A DNA stretch of 64,000 nucleotides from Cupriavidus phytohabitans (GCF_000426345.1 NZ_AUFE01000017.1:48228-112227); one strand, 5' to 3'. Numbered from the stretch's first letter, positions 1 through 8,052 are shown. Notes: generated by a model not told the origin, from the letters alone. Made by a program: numbers and translations.

Positions 1-76
1 TATCGAGGATGATCATCGGCTGGCTTTCCTGTTCCAGGTAGGAAAGGAGAGCCTGGAGCGTGGCTTGGCGATCCAT
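1..76 (-). CDS. fisR: Sigma-54-dependent regulator, N-terminal end only (FisR-like)
   Basis: Only the first 25 codons are in the window; the gene runs off the left edge. The visible peptide begins MDRQATLQALLSYLEQ and continues ESQPMIILD, which looks like the start of the sensory region of a sigma-54 activator of the Fis family. It is divergent from a persulfide dioxygenase and a sulfide:quinone reductase gene, the arrangement known for FisR, which senses polysulfide and activates pdo and sqr with sigma-54 RNA polymerase. A candidate -24/-12 promoter in the shared intergenic region agrees. The AAA+ and HTH domains are outside the window, so the family call rests on context and a short N-terminus. 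Confidence 0.6.
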   Translation of the reverse strand, partial: MDRQATLQALLSYLEQESQPMIILD

Positions 77-142
77 GGGGCGTGGGGGCTTGGGCGGGGC
101 GGCATCGGGGGGGCCGCGCCATTCTGCCAAATCCCGCCATTA

Positions 143-156
143 CTGCCAAGTGGCAG
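143..156. promoter_or_regulatory. Palindrome, candidate upstream activator site for the pdo-sqr promoter
   Basis: The sequence CTGCCAAGTGGCAG is a perfect 6+6 inverted repeat with a 2-bp centre. A related half-site (CTGCCAAA) lies at 124-131. They sit about 90-120 bp upstream of the putative -24/-12 promoter, the usual position for a sigma-54 activator. That FisR binds here is inference. Confidence 0.4.
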
Positions 157-243
157 CGCCACGCTTCGCCAGACGGCAGGCGGAACTGGCCGCTGCGCGC
201 AGAAATCATAAAAAAATCAATAACTTAAGAATCAAATCAGTCT

Positions 244-259
244 TGGCACGAGTTTTGAG
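244..259 (+). promoter_or_regulatory. Putative sigma-54 (-24/-12) promoter of pdo-sqr
   Basis: TGGCACG, four bases, then TTGAG, compared with the consensus TGGCACG-N4-TTGCW. Spacing is exact and there is one clear mismatch (A for C in the -12 element). It lies about 40 bp before the pdo start and fits the neighbouring sigma-54 activator gene. Confidence 0.55.
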
Positions 260-299
260 TAGAAGCAGCAGTCCTCTCCTGACCTCGAATTGACCACTC

Positions 300-1196
300 A
301 TGACACCGACCAAGCCAAGCCCATCGCACATGGAGATTGAAGCCTTCTTCGATCCCGACACCTCGACGCTCAGCTACCTCGTACTGGACCGCGCGAGCCG
401 GCAATGCGCATTGATCGACAGCGTGCTCGACTACGATCCGAAATCCGGACGCACGCACACGACCAGCGCGGATCGCTTGGTCGAGCGCGTACAGTCGCTC
501 GGCGCGACCGTGCACTGGATCCTGGAGACCCATGTGCATGCGGACCACCTGTCGGCCGCGCCCTACCTCAAGCGCAGGCTCGGCGGCCAGACCGCCATCG
601 GCAGCCACATCACCACCGTGCAGCAGGTATTCGGCAAGTTGTTCAACAGTGGCGCCGACTTCGCGCGCGACGGGCATCAGTTCGACCGTCTGCTGCAGGA
701 TGGCGACACCTTCAGCATTGGGGGACTGCAGGCACGCGCCATGCACACGCCGGGGCATACGCCGGCCTGCATGACCTATGTGGTCAGCGACGGCAACGAT
801 ACCGCCGCGTTCGTCGGCGACACCCTGTTCATGCCGGATTACGGCACCGCCCGTTGCGACTTCCCAGGCGGCGACGCGCGCACACTCTACCGCTCCATCA
901 ACAAGGTGCTGAGCCTGCCACAGGACACCCGCCTGTACATGTGCCACGACTACCAGCCAGGCGGCCGGGAGCTGCAATACATGACCACGGTCGCGGACGA
1001 GCGCGAGCGCAACATCCATGTGCGCAACGGCATCAGCGAAGAGGAATTCGTCGCCATGCGCCAGGCGCGCGACGCCACGCTGTCGATGCCGACGCTGATC
1101 CTGCCTTCGGTCCAGGTGAACATGCGTGCGGGTGAACTGCCGCCGCCCGAGGACAACGGCATGCGCTACCTGAAAATTCCCCTCAACGCGCTCTGA
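300..1196 (+). CDS. pdo: Persulfide dioxygenase (ETHE1-like MBL-fold)
   Basis: 298 aa. A metallo-beta-lactamase-fold, iron-dependent dioxygenase that oxidises glutathione persulfide to sulfite and GSH in the cytoplasm. The metal-binding motif HVHADH is at about residues 78-83; a second histidine (HTPGHT, about 149-154), an aspartate (FVGDTLF) and a late histidine (MCHDYQPGG) complete the expected pattern. It is followed after 29 bp by the sulfide:quinone reductase gene, so the two form an operon that turns sulfide into persulfide and then sulfite. Regulation by sigma-54 and the divergent FisR-like protein is likely. A second in-frame Met at residue 11 is an alternative start; neither start has a convincing Shine-Dalgarno sequence. 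An N-terminal fragment of a paralogue lies near 5.8 kb. Confidence 0.9.
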   Translation: MTPTKPSPSHMEIEAFFDPDTSTLSYLVLDRASRQCALIDSVLDYDPKSGRTHTTSADRLVERVQSLGATVHWILETHVHADHLSAAPYLKRRLGGQTAIGSHITTVQQVFGKLFNSGADFARDGHQFDRLLQDGDTFSIGGLQARAMHTPGHTPACMTYVVSDGNDTAAFVGDTLFMPDYGTARCDFPGGDARTLYRSINKVLSLPQDTRLYMCHDYQPGGRELQYMTTVADERERNIHVRNGISEEEFVAMRQARDATLSMPTLILPSVQVNMRAGELPPPEDNGMRYLKIPLNAL

Positions 1197-1225
1197 GCCA
1201 CCCGCCCCAAAGGAACAGACAGACC

Positions 1226-2902
1226 ATGCAACCCCGCGCCCTCACCAACGATCTTTCGGTCAGCCAGCAAATTGTTCCCGACGATGTGCACACCCTGGCC
1301 GCCATCGGCTTTCGCTCGCTGATCTGCAACCGCCCGGATGGCGAAGGCCCTGACCAGCCAGGCTTCCAGGAAATCGAGCGCAAGGCTTTCGCACTCGGCC
1401 TGCAGGTACATTACCTGCCGGTGGAATCGGGCAAGGTCAGCGACGAACAGGCGCAGGCGTTCGGCCAGCTGCTGGACAGCCTGCCGAAGCCGGTACTGGC
1501 CTACTGCCGCACCGGCACGCGCTCGGCCACGCTGTGGGCGCTGTCGCAGTCCGCGCGCAGGCCGCTGCCGGACATCATCGAGCGGGCGGCGGCCGCCGGC
1601 TACGACCTCAAGGGCGTCGTCCGGCGCATCGCCAACGGCGGCCGTACACCCGTGGACGTTGCCGATGCCAGCCACGCAGTCGTCATCATTGGCGGGGGCG
1701 CCGCGGGAATCGCCGTAGCGTCGAGCTTGCTGGCACGCAAGCCGGGACTGGACATCGCCATCGTCGACCCGGCCGACATCCACTACTACCAGCCCGGCTG
1801 GACGCTGGTGGGCGGCGGCGTTTTCGAGCCGGCCCATACCGCGCGCACCATGGCTTCGGTGCTGCCGCGCGGCGTGGCGTGGATCAAGGCGGCCGTGGCA
1901 GCCTTCGAGCCCGAGCGCGATGCGGTCATTCTCGACGGGTGCCGCGTGGTGAAGTACGAACAACTGGTGGTGTGCCCGGGGCTCAAGCTGGATTGGGACG
2001 CAATCGAAGGGCTGCCCGAAACGCTGGGCCGCAACGGCGTGACCTCCAACTACCGCTACGACCTCGCACCGTACACCTGGAACCTCGTGCGCGAGCTGAC
2101 CCGCAAGGGCGGCGGCAAGGCGCTCTTCACGCAGCCGCCCATGCCGATCAAGTGCGCGGGAGCGCCGCAGAAGGCCATGTACCTGTCTGCCGATGCCTGG
2201 CGCCGCGCCGGCATACTCGATCGCGTCGACATCGACTTCTGCAACGCGGGCAACGTGCTGTTCGGCGTGGCGGACTACGTGCCGGCGCTGATGCAGTACG
2301 TCGAGCGCTATGCCATTGCCCTGAACTTCGGCGAGACGCTGGTGAAAGTGGACGGCGCCGCGCGCCGGGCGACGTTCCGACGGGCCGCCGCTGGCGGCGA
2401 GCCGGAACTGGTCGAGCGCGAGTTCGACATGCTCCATGCCGTGCCGCCCCAGAAGGCCCCCGATTTCATCCGCGTCAGCCCGCTGGCCGATGCCGCCGGC
2501 TGGGTCGAAGTCGATCCCGCAACGCTGCGCCACAAGCGCTTTGACAATGTCTTCGGGTTGGGCGATGCCGGCAACATGCCCAATGCCAAGACGGCCGCCG
2601 CGGCGCGCAAGCAGGCGCCGGTCGTCGCGCACAACGTGCTGGCCACCCGCGGCGAGGCCGCGGGAGAAGCCCGCTACGACGGTTACGGCTCCTGCCCCCT
2701 GACAGTGGAACGCGGCAAGATCGTCCTGGCCGAGTTCACCTACGGCGGCAAGGTCGCCCCCAGCTTTCCGGTCTGGTTCATCGATGGCACGCGGCCTTCG
2801 CGGCTGGCGTGGTGGCTCAAGGAGCGGATTCTGCCGCCGCTCTACTGGCAGGGCATGCTGAAGGGGCGCGAATGGCTCGCGACACCCGAGTTGCAGGGAT
2901 GA
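1226..2902 (+). CDS. sqr: DUF442-sulfide:quinone oxidoreductase fusion
   Basis: 558 aa, about 130 aa longer than an ordinary SQR. Residues 1-140 form a DUF442 (phosphatase/rhodanese-like) domain with the active-site loop CRTGTRSA (Cys94). The rest is a flavoprotein disulfide reductase: dinucleotide-binding IIGGGAAG at about 154-161, then Cys250 (VVCPGL) and Cys310 (PIKCAGAPQK), the redox-active pair of SQRs. Role: oxidise sulfide, pass electrons to quinone at the membrane and deliver sulfane sulfur; the fused domain could move that sulfur to a thiol acceptor, matching the persulfide dioxygenase encoded just upstream. A weak AAAGGA lies upstream of the ATG. Such fusions are known in Cupriavidus. 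Confidence 0.9.
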   Translation: MQPRALTNDLSVSQQIVPDDVHTLAAIGFRSLICNRPDGEGPDQPGFQEIERKAFALGLQVHYLPVESGKVSDEQAQAFGQLLDSLPKPVLAYCRTGTRSATLWALSQSARRPLPDIIERAAAAGYDLKGVVRRIANGGRTPVDVADASHAVVIIGGGAAGIAVASSLLARKPGLDIAIVDPADIHYYQPGWTLVGGGVFEPAHTARTMASVLPRGVAWIKAAVAAFEPERDAVILDGCRVVKYEQLVVCPGLKLDWDAIEGLPETLGRNGVTSNYRYDLAPYTWNLVRELTRKGGGKALFTQPPMPIKCAGAPQKAMYLSADAWRRAGILDRVDIDFCNAGNVLFGVADYVPALMQYVERYAIALNFGETLVKVDGAARRATFRRAAAGGEPELVEREFDMLHAVPPQKAPDFIRVSPLADAAGWVEVDPATLRHKRFDNVFGLGDAGNMPNAKTAAAARKQAPVVAHNVLATRGEAAGEARYDGYGSCPLTVERGKIVLAEFTYGGKVAPSFPVWFIDGTRPSRLAWWLKERILPPLYWQGMLKGREWLATPELQG

Positions 2903-3009
2903 CACAGACGGAGCTACCCGAATCTGTTGTACAAGGCTGCTGTAGCCTCCCGGCGCTGCTTCCGGAAATGGCATGTCCGATCCGATCCCAACGCCCTCGC
3001 CCCCCGACC

Positions 3010-3203
3010 GTGCCGGCAAGACTTCTGTAACTGCATGAAAGGCTCCCCAGGGCGTCAAGCGAACATCGCCGAACTTGAGGGATCAGAACCTGCCGGGTAC
3101 GCCCGTCAGTGGGATCCGCCGCCAGCACTGCGCGCTCGTCCGCGGGTGTGGCGTAGAGAATGCTCTTGCCGTTGGCCGCGAAGCTTGGAGCCCTCGTCAG
3201 GAA
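3010..3203 (-). pseudogene. tolB C-terminal relic (frameshifted)
   Basis: On the minus strand the translation reads APSFAANGKSILYAT, then AVLAADPTDGRTRQVL, then after a frameshift GDVRLTPWGAFH. These match the closing beta-propeller blade and end of TolB (APSFAPNGKxILYAT, AVLAAVSxDGRxxQRL, GDVREPxWGPF). No upstream TolB domain or pal gene is present and the frame is broken, so this is a dead fragment. Its 5' end abuts an integrase-like scrap on the other strand. Identification is by eye from conserved motifs. Confidence 0.6.
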
Positions 3204-3260
3204 GCCGCCGATGTGCTGGGGCACGCCTCGCTGGCGACGACAGCGCCGTCAGAGCTTGCA
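3196..3260 (+). pseudogene. Integrase (tyrosine recombinase) C-terminal scrap
   Basis: The plus-strand frame reads EAADVLGHASLATTAP, close to the (E/D)LLGHxSLxTT motif that holds the second active-site histidine of tyrosine recombinases. The following tyrosine segment (YTH) is absent and no other integrase sequence is visible. The match is short, but its position against the tolB relic suggests a decayed integration junction. Confidence 0.4.
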
Positions 3261-3353
3261 TGGTGGCCATGGAGCCTCGCTGGTCGCCGCGACTGTCCTA
3301 ACTGGCTGGTTCCCGGCGCCAGTCTTCTCTCCGGTCTAGAATTGCTGATGAGA

Positions 3354-3389
3354 CATCATCACACACCTGTCCGGTCGGACATGATGATG
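3354..3389. repeat. Interrupted inverted repeat upstream of UPF0182 fragment
   Basis: CATCATCA (3354-3361) pairs with TGATGATG (3382-3389), enclosing a perfect TGTCCG-GT-CGGACA palindrome at 3368-3381. It sits about 40 bp upstream of the next start codon. This could be an operator for a dimeric regulator or a stem-loop; no T-run follows. Confidence 0.45.
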
Positions 3390-3430
3390 GGTAGTCAACA
3401 GGTGGCCAAACATAGCAGCCAGGGCGAGCG

Positions 3431-4498
3431 ATGCGGTCGGCAGAGAGATCCGGCATGCGCCTTGGACGCTATGCAATCGCGGCTGTAGTAGCCCTCGTCG
3501 GCCTGATCATCTTCGCGCTCCTGGCAGACATTCTGGTCGAATGGCTGTGGTTTTCCTCGATCGGCTACGCCAGCGTTTTCCGGGTCGTCCTTTCCGCTCA
3601 GGTGCTGGTGTTTATTGCCGTGTTTGCGATCTCGGCGGGCACCATATGGTTGGCAGGGTGGCTGGCGCATCAGTATGCGGGCAGCCCTCGCGTCCTGGCA
3701 TCGCACGGCTTTCCTTCCGGAAGGCCGCAATTCATTGGCGAGCCCGGCGACCTCATGGCGCGCATTCCCTGGGGTGCCAGCATTGCCGGCGCCGCTGTGA
3801 TCCTCGGACTGGTCATCGCCGGGAGCGGAATCCAGCAGTGGGACATGGCGCTTCGCTTCCTGCATCAAGTGCCCTTCGGCGAGCGGGACCCGATCTTCGG
3901 CAAGGACATCGGCTTCTATCTCTTCTCGTTGCCCGTCTATATTGCGCTGAAGAACTGGCTGCAACTACTGCTGCTCTGCAGCACGGCCATTTCAGGTGTG
4001 ATCTATGGGGTGCGCGGCGACATCGCGCTCGCGCCGCCGGCCCCGCGGCTCTCTCCCGCCGCTGCGGTTCATGGCTCTGTACTCCTTTGCCTGTTCTTCG
4101 TGCTGAAGGCCTGGTCCTACTGGCTCGATCGCTATCTGCTGCTTTACGGCGATAACGGCGTCGTGATTGGCGCCAGCTATACCGACATACACGTCGAGCT
4201 GCCGGTCCTGTGGCTGCTTATAGGCCTTGCCATTGCCGCAGCCTTCGGATCGTTGGCCAATGTACGCCTGCGCGACTATCGAGTCGCCGCCGTCGCGGCC
4301 CTCCTGGTGTTTGGCGGCTCATTTCTGCTTGCCCTGATCTACCCGGCGCTGTTCCAGCGCTTCTATGTCAAGCCAAGCGAGCTGGAACTGGAAGCCCCTT
4401 ATATCGCCCACAATATCGCACTGACCCGGAGGGCCTACGGCCTTGACCAGGTCACGATCAAGCCGTTCCCGGTCGAATCGCCGTTCGCACTGGCATGA
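3431..4498 (+). pseudogene. UPF0182 family membrane protein, truncated
   Basis: 355 aa. The N-terminus has the family pattern: a first helix (LVGLIIFALLADILVEWLWF), a second TM segment, then GKDIGFYLFSLPVY and more helices, roughly seven TM segments in all. Full-length UPF0182 proteins are about 900 aa with a large extracytoplasmic part. Here the reading frame stops shortly after the last TM region (FPVESPFALA), so some two thirds is missing. The sequence just downstream is unrelated, which points to deletion rather than a point mutation. Function of the family is unknown. A second Met at 3455 is an alternative start. Confidence 0.75.
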
Positions 4499-4503
4499 CC
4501 CGG

Positions 4504-4650
4504 TCATTCGGGAGTCGCCCCTACATCGGATTCCGGCCAGTCATATGTCTCGACTCGGAATAGTCCGGCAGGCAGCGTTTCAAACTCGCCCTTCCGACCT
4601 TCCTTCACTTTGATCGGAGCAACGAGAAACTCGCATCCCCTCCTTCCCAT
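4504..4650 (-). CDS. Small unrecognised ORF, possible gene remnant
   Basis: A 48-aa frame containing EFLVAPIKVKEGRKGEF and LFRVETYDWPESDVGA. It has protein-like composition and a GGAAGGAGG stretch overlapping its first codons, but no upstream Shine-Dalgarno sequence of its own. It lies between two truncated genes, so it may be the C-terminal scrap of a larger lost gene. I do not recognise the family. Confidence 0.3.
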   Translation of the reverse strand: MGRRGCEFLVAPIKVKEGRKGEFETLPAGLFRVETYDWPESDVGATPE

Positions 4651-4682
4651 TCTCAGCCACGTGAGACCTCACTGACACACGG

Positions 4683-5096
4683 GTGAGGCTCGAAACCGAA
4701 GCACTCCGTCTGTCCATTCGCTACGGCGACACGCAATGGGAAGCGCAGTTGCGCGCGGCGTTCGACAACCTCAGCGCCTCGGAGGCCCCCGCCCCTTCGG
4801 CGGACCCCGCTGGCTGGGATCAGGCCAACCGGCGCTTCCACGAGGCCCTGATCGCCGCGCACCGCTCGCCGTGGAGCCAATATCTGCTGAAGCTACTTTA
4901 CCGTCACGGGGAACGCTATCGGCACGTTGCCATCCGTCGCGGGACGAACCAATCTGCCTTCCGCAACGTGCATGAGGAACATGCGTTGATCTTCGAGGCC
5001 GCTGTAGCACGTCAGGAAGCGCGCGCTGCGCTCGCGCTGGAGGCGCATATTCGCCTCACCTTCGAGTTGCTGTCGAGCGCCCAAATTGAAATGTAA
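4683..5096 (+). pseudogene. GntR-family regulator, FCD effector domain only
   Basis: About 137 aa (a GTG lies at the start) matching the all-helical FCD ligand-binding domain: RLETEALRLSI, then WDQANRRFHEALIAA, the metal/ligand-binding histidine region, and HEEHALIFEAAVAR near the end. The roughly 70-aa winged-helix DNA-binding domain that should precede it is absent, and upstream sequence carries stops. As it stands the product could not be a DNA-binding regulator, so it is called a 5'-deleted pseudogene within the 2.9-6 kb relic zone. Confidence 0.7.
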
Positions 5097-5186
5097 GCAT
5101 CCGGCTGCGACTGATTGCTGATTTGAAGATAGAAGAATGGGGGCACCTGGTGGATTATCGTGCACACAGGAGCGGGGGCATGCCGC

Positions 5187-5714
5187 CTATTGCTTCATGA
5201 GAGCGCCATGATTGGGGTGTCGCTGATCGCCCACCATGGCATCGGCGCCGTGATCGGAAAGCTGTGCGTCGAACCAATTGTGCAGGGCAGCTACGAGTGT
5301 CTTATCTTCCGAACGGTAGGTCAGTTCCGCTCCTGCAGGAACTTCTTTGTACTCTATTTCGATTTGCCCTGGCTTGGCTGCCTTGAGCTCGGACAGCCCA
5401 GGCATAGCTGGGCCATGGATATGTGTGGGGCCAGAGAAATCGCCCTGCGAGAACTGCCGCTGGATAGTGCGTAAATGCTCGCGCACGAGCGAAACTTGTT
5501 CCGTATCCGAGGGAACGTTGACGATAACGCGCTGAATACCGCCGTCTTTCGTTTTGGTGAAGATGTGCGTTGTTCCCTTAAGGGTGAATGGCATGACGTC
5601 AGCCCCCAGTCTGGCGACTTCTGCCTGACGCTGGACATCCGCGGCCTTGACCGCACCGGCGAACGCGAGGGTGGTTAGAAAGGCTATTGTAAGAAAGGGC
5701 TTGCGGTGTGCCAT
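5187..5714 (-). CDS. Secreted protein of unknown function
   Basis: 175 aa. The first 24 residues form a clear signal peptide (MAHRKPFLTIAFLTTLAFAG, then AVKA|AD), giving a mature periplasmic protein of about 150 aa. The mature part has QAEVARLGADVMPFTL, then HIFTKTKDGGIQRVIV, THIHGPAMPGL and ALHNWFDAQLSDHG. The start is fixed by a strong GAGGAGG about 7 bp upstream. The pattern of a short beta-rich segment followed by a C-terminal helix recurs in proteins often filed as hypothetical; I cannot give a function. The frame stays open upstream into a persulfide-dioxygenase fragment, but the ribosome site and signal peptide argue for the start given here. Confidence 0.75.
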   Translation of the reverse strand: MAHRKPFLTIAFLTTLAFAGAVKAADVQRQAEVARLGADVMPFTLKGTTHIFTKTKDGGIQRVIVNVPSDTEQVSLVREHLRTIQRQFSQGDFSGPTHIHGPAMPGLSELKAAKPGQIEIEYKEVPAGAELTYRSEDKTLVAALHNWFDAQLSDHGADAMVGDQRHPNHGALMKQ

Positions 5715-5739
5715 GATTATCCTCCTCTCGCGCCATGTC

Positions 5740-5966
5740 ACGATCTTAACGACTTCGACGATGCCTGCCTTATGCTCTACGCGCAGCCCATGCTCACGTA
5801 TGAATGCGATGACCTTATCCGCGCTTGCCGTCGATGTCCGACCTGACTTTGGGTCATAGTCCAGCACCGAGTCGATTATGGTGCACTCGGAGCGCCCCTG
5901 TTGATAGATCGCGTAGGTCACGGTCCAGGTGGCCGGGTCGAAGAACGGCTGAATGGTCGGCTGCAT
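5740..5966 (-). pseudogene. Persulfide dioxygenase-like MBL N-terminal fragment
   Basis: Translation begins MQPTIQPFFDPATWTVTYAI and contains CTIIDSVLDYDPKSGRT, nearly the same as residues 36-51 of the intact dioxygenase at 300-1196. Similarity ends after about 64 residues (IREHGLRVE), before the HxHxDH metal site, so it cannot be active. Immediately upstream another scrap ends in LAPDAEVVIVAGGY and a stop. The frame runs open into the secreted-protein gene downstream. Confidence 0.7.
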
Positions 5967-6081
5967 AAATTGGAGCCGGCGCGCATCAGTACCCACCCGC
6001 CACGATGACAACCTCGGCGTCCGGCGCCAGGCTTGGCTGCTGGATGCCCGACGCCCCAACATCCGACATACCATCGCTTCG

Positions 6082-6095
6082 TTGATCCCAATCAA
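6082..6095. promoter_or_regulatory. FNR-type box (perfect)
   Basis: TTGAT-CCCA-ATCAA, a perfect match to the FNR/ANR consensus, ending 65 bp before the start codon of the Met/His-rich secreted protein. Confidence 0.7.
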
Positions 6096-6159
6096 CCCTC
6101 GTCCCTGACTGCTGCATACCTTAGACAAAGAATTACCATGTTTTCCCAGGAGGATTCCC

Positions 6160-6714
6160 ATGTCCAGCATTCAGCGGCTCTCTACCCTGGTCACCGTCGC
6201 CACCGCGCTCGCTTGGGCGCCAGCGGCTTTCGCGGCGTCGCCAGCTACCGGGACGGAGCATGAACAGCACCATCCTGAAAAATCTGAAGATATGCCTCTG
6301 GTCGCAACCACTGGCGTTGCCAGCAATCCAAGGCTGGACGCCCAGGTTGCCCACCTGCGCGCCATCAGAGAGCGGCTTTCTCGGGCCAAAACGCCAGACG
6401 AGCGCCAAGCCCTCTTGGTAGAGCGCCACAAGGTGATGCAGGATGCAATGGCCATCATGCAAGATGACATGATGAAAATGGGCGGCCCTGGTCGTATGGC
6501 TCCTGGCAAAGGAGTCGCCAAGGGAAACGTCCCTTCAAATCAAATGCACATGTGCCGAGATATGGCGGGCAGTCATATGGCCTTCATGCAGGAAATGATG
6601 CAGACGATGGCCAACGACCAGGGTCCAGGTATGGGCCCGGGTATGGGCCCGGGTATGGGCCCGGGTATGGGCCCGGGGAGAGGAATGGGTGGAAGGATGA
6701 CGCCTGGCGGATGA
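6160..6714 (+). CDS. Secreted Met/His-rich protein with GPGM repeats
   Basis: 184 aa with a signal peptide (cleavage near AAFAA|SP, residue 25). The mature protein has an N-terminal His/Glu patch (EHEQHHPEKSED), a helical segment, several MxxM and MHMCRDM motifs, and a C-terminal tail of four tandem GPGM units encoded by identical 12-bp repeats. Clustered Met, His and one Cys suggest periplasmic copper or other soft-metal binding, which is inference. The start is supported by AGGAGG seven bp upstream. A perfect FNR box 65 bp before the ATG predicts low-oxygen induction. I do not assign a named family. Confidence 0.8.
   Translation: MSSIQRLSTLVTVATALAWAPAAFAASPATGTEHEQHHPEKSEDMPLVATTGVASNPRLDAQVAHLRAIRERLSRAKTPDERQALLVERHKVMQDAMAIMQDDMMKMGGPGRMAPGKGVAKGNVPSNQMHMCRDMAGSHMAFMQEMMQTMANDQGPGMGPGMGPGMGPGMGPGRGMGGRMTPGG
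6630..6677 (+). repeat. Tandem 12-bp repeat (four units)
   Basis: The unit GGTATGGGCCCG is repeated four times in perfect tandem within the 3' end of the Met/His-rich protein gene, encoding Gly-Met-Gly-Pro. Such identity suggests copy-number variation by replication slippage. Confidence 0.9.
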
Positions 6715-6930
6715 TGGAGTCTGACCGTAAGGTTTGGCCCTCGGGCGCAACATTTCCGTGAGGCCGGATGCCTGCCAACCGCTTACCGTCCGGGTTCGAC
6801 TAGGCCTTCTTCGAGGGTGCGGTTATCCCTGCGCGGTTGCTCCCTTGAATGGAGCAAGCGCGTGCCGAACTTGTGGCGTAGCGTCGTGGGCGCTGGTACT
6901 TGCCAGTATGCCCGAAGTGAGAACCAGATC

Positions 6931-8052
6931 ATGGACAAGCCGGTATTCGATTATGCGGCCCGTTGGCAGCGCGCGGCGGCTTTGATGGAGCAGCATGGCG
7001 TAGACGCGCTGCTGCTGATGAAGCCTGCGAATCTTGCGTATCTCACTGGCGACGGTCGACCTTGCGCCCTGGCGCTGCTAACTCGCACTTTGCATTGCGT
7101 TGTTGCCGTACCAGCTTGTGATCTCACCAGCATTCGTCGCACTTCCGTCGCAACTGAGCTTCGCTCTTTCAAGAGCGAAGTCGAGATGTTCCATGGCTTC
7201 AGCGAAGTTTTAAAAGAACTTGACCTGACCCAGGCCACGATAGCCATCGAGAAGAATTTCTTTGACGCCGCCTTATACGAGGTTTTCGTTGCCCATATTC
7301 TACCGAAAGCCCATGTCGTATCCGCTTCCCCTATTGTTTCGCAGCTCCGCATGCTGAAGGACGCGACCGAAATTGCACGGATAAGGGCAGCCGCCAAAGT
7401 GGCAGACTCGGCGATGGATGCGGTTTCGCGTGCGTTGCGGCCGGGGGTACCGGAAATCGAGATCGCCGGCGAAGCGGAATTCGCCATGCGAAAGGCTGGC
7501 GCTGAGGGATGGGCCTCGGTCACGTATGTCGCCTCAGGGTGGAGATCGGCGATGGCTCACGGTCCTGCATCCCTGAAACCCATCGCGCCCGGTGAAGTCG
7601 TTCAGATTCACGTTGCTCCACTTGTGGACGGATACACTGCCGATTTATGCCGGACGTTCCTTGTGGAGCCTATAGCTATTGACGCGGCGAACGCATTGAG
7701 AGCCTATGTCCTGGCGCAGGAGCGCGGAATTGCCGCGGCAGTCCCGGGAATGGATCTGATGGGCATAGACCGTGCGATGGCAGCCGCGCTTGAACACGAA
7801 GGTTATGGGAGCAAATTCCTACGCCCGATGTTCCATGGTATTGGGATCGAACATGAAGAGGCTCCCATCCCGGGCGGTCACGCAGTGGTCCATGGTGAGC
7901 AAAAAGTCGATCACGTGATGGCTGGTATGGTCCTCGGTGTCGGAAACTGCGGCATCTATCGCGACGACTACGGTGTACGGGTCGAGGATACGATTTGGGT
8001 AAGCGAAGAAGGTCCGGTTGTTTTGACAGGCTATCCGAAGCTCACTCAATGA
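6931..8052 (+). CDS. M24-family (creatinase-like) hydrolase/aminopeptidase homologue
   Basis: 373 aa with the start taken at MDKPVFDYAARW; the frame is open 38 codons further up but without a ribosome site. N-terminal creatinase domain (about 1-125), then a pita-bread M24 domain. The usual dimetal ligands are only partly kept: the first Asp (DxGAxYxGYxSD) is replaced in IHVAPLVDGYTADLCRT, and the Glu of the TIEPGIY motif is missing (GVGNCGIY), while the HGIG histidine and the VRVED glutamate remain. A histidine in AMAHGP lies where creatinase has its catalytic His. It is therefore more likely a creatinase/ectoine-hydrolase-type C-N hydrolase than a metallo-aminopeptidase. It converges on the adaptor gene with a 7-bp overlap. 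Confidence 0.75.
   Translation: MDKPVFDYAARWQRAAALMEQHGVDALLLMKPANLAYLTGDGRPCALALLTRTLHCVVAVPACDLTSIRRTSVATELRSFKSEVEMFHGFSEVLKELDLTQATIAIEKNFFDAALYEVFVAHILPKAHVVSASPIVSQLRMLKDATEIARIRAAAKVADSAMDAVSRALRPGVPEIEIAGEAEFAMRKAGAEGWASVTYVASGWRSAMAHGPASLKPIAPGEVVQIHVAPLVDGYTADLCRTFLVEPIAIDAANALRAYVLAQERGIAAAVPGMDLMGIDRAMAAALEHEGYGSKFLRPMFHGIGIEHEEAPIPGGHAVVHGEQKVDHVMAGMVLGVGNCGIYRDDYGVRVEDTIWVSEEGPVVLTGYPKLTQ

Noticed and set aside
1166..3058. 630-aa minus-strand frame opposite sqr
   Set aside because: Antisense shadow of the SQR gene with low-complexity His/Arg/Gly-rich composition; only its first part overlaps the tolB relic.
6630..6677. Short tandem repeats considered as a CRISPR array
   Set aside because: Units are contiguous without spacers and lie in a coding frame, so this is a protein repeat.
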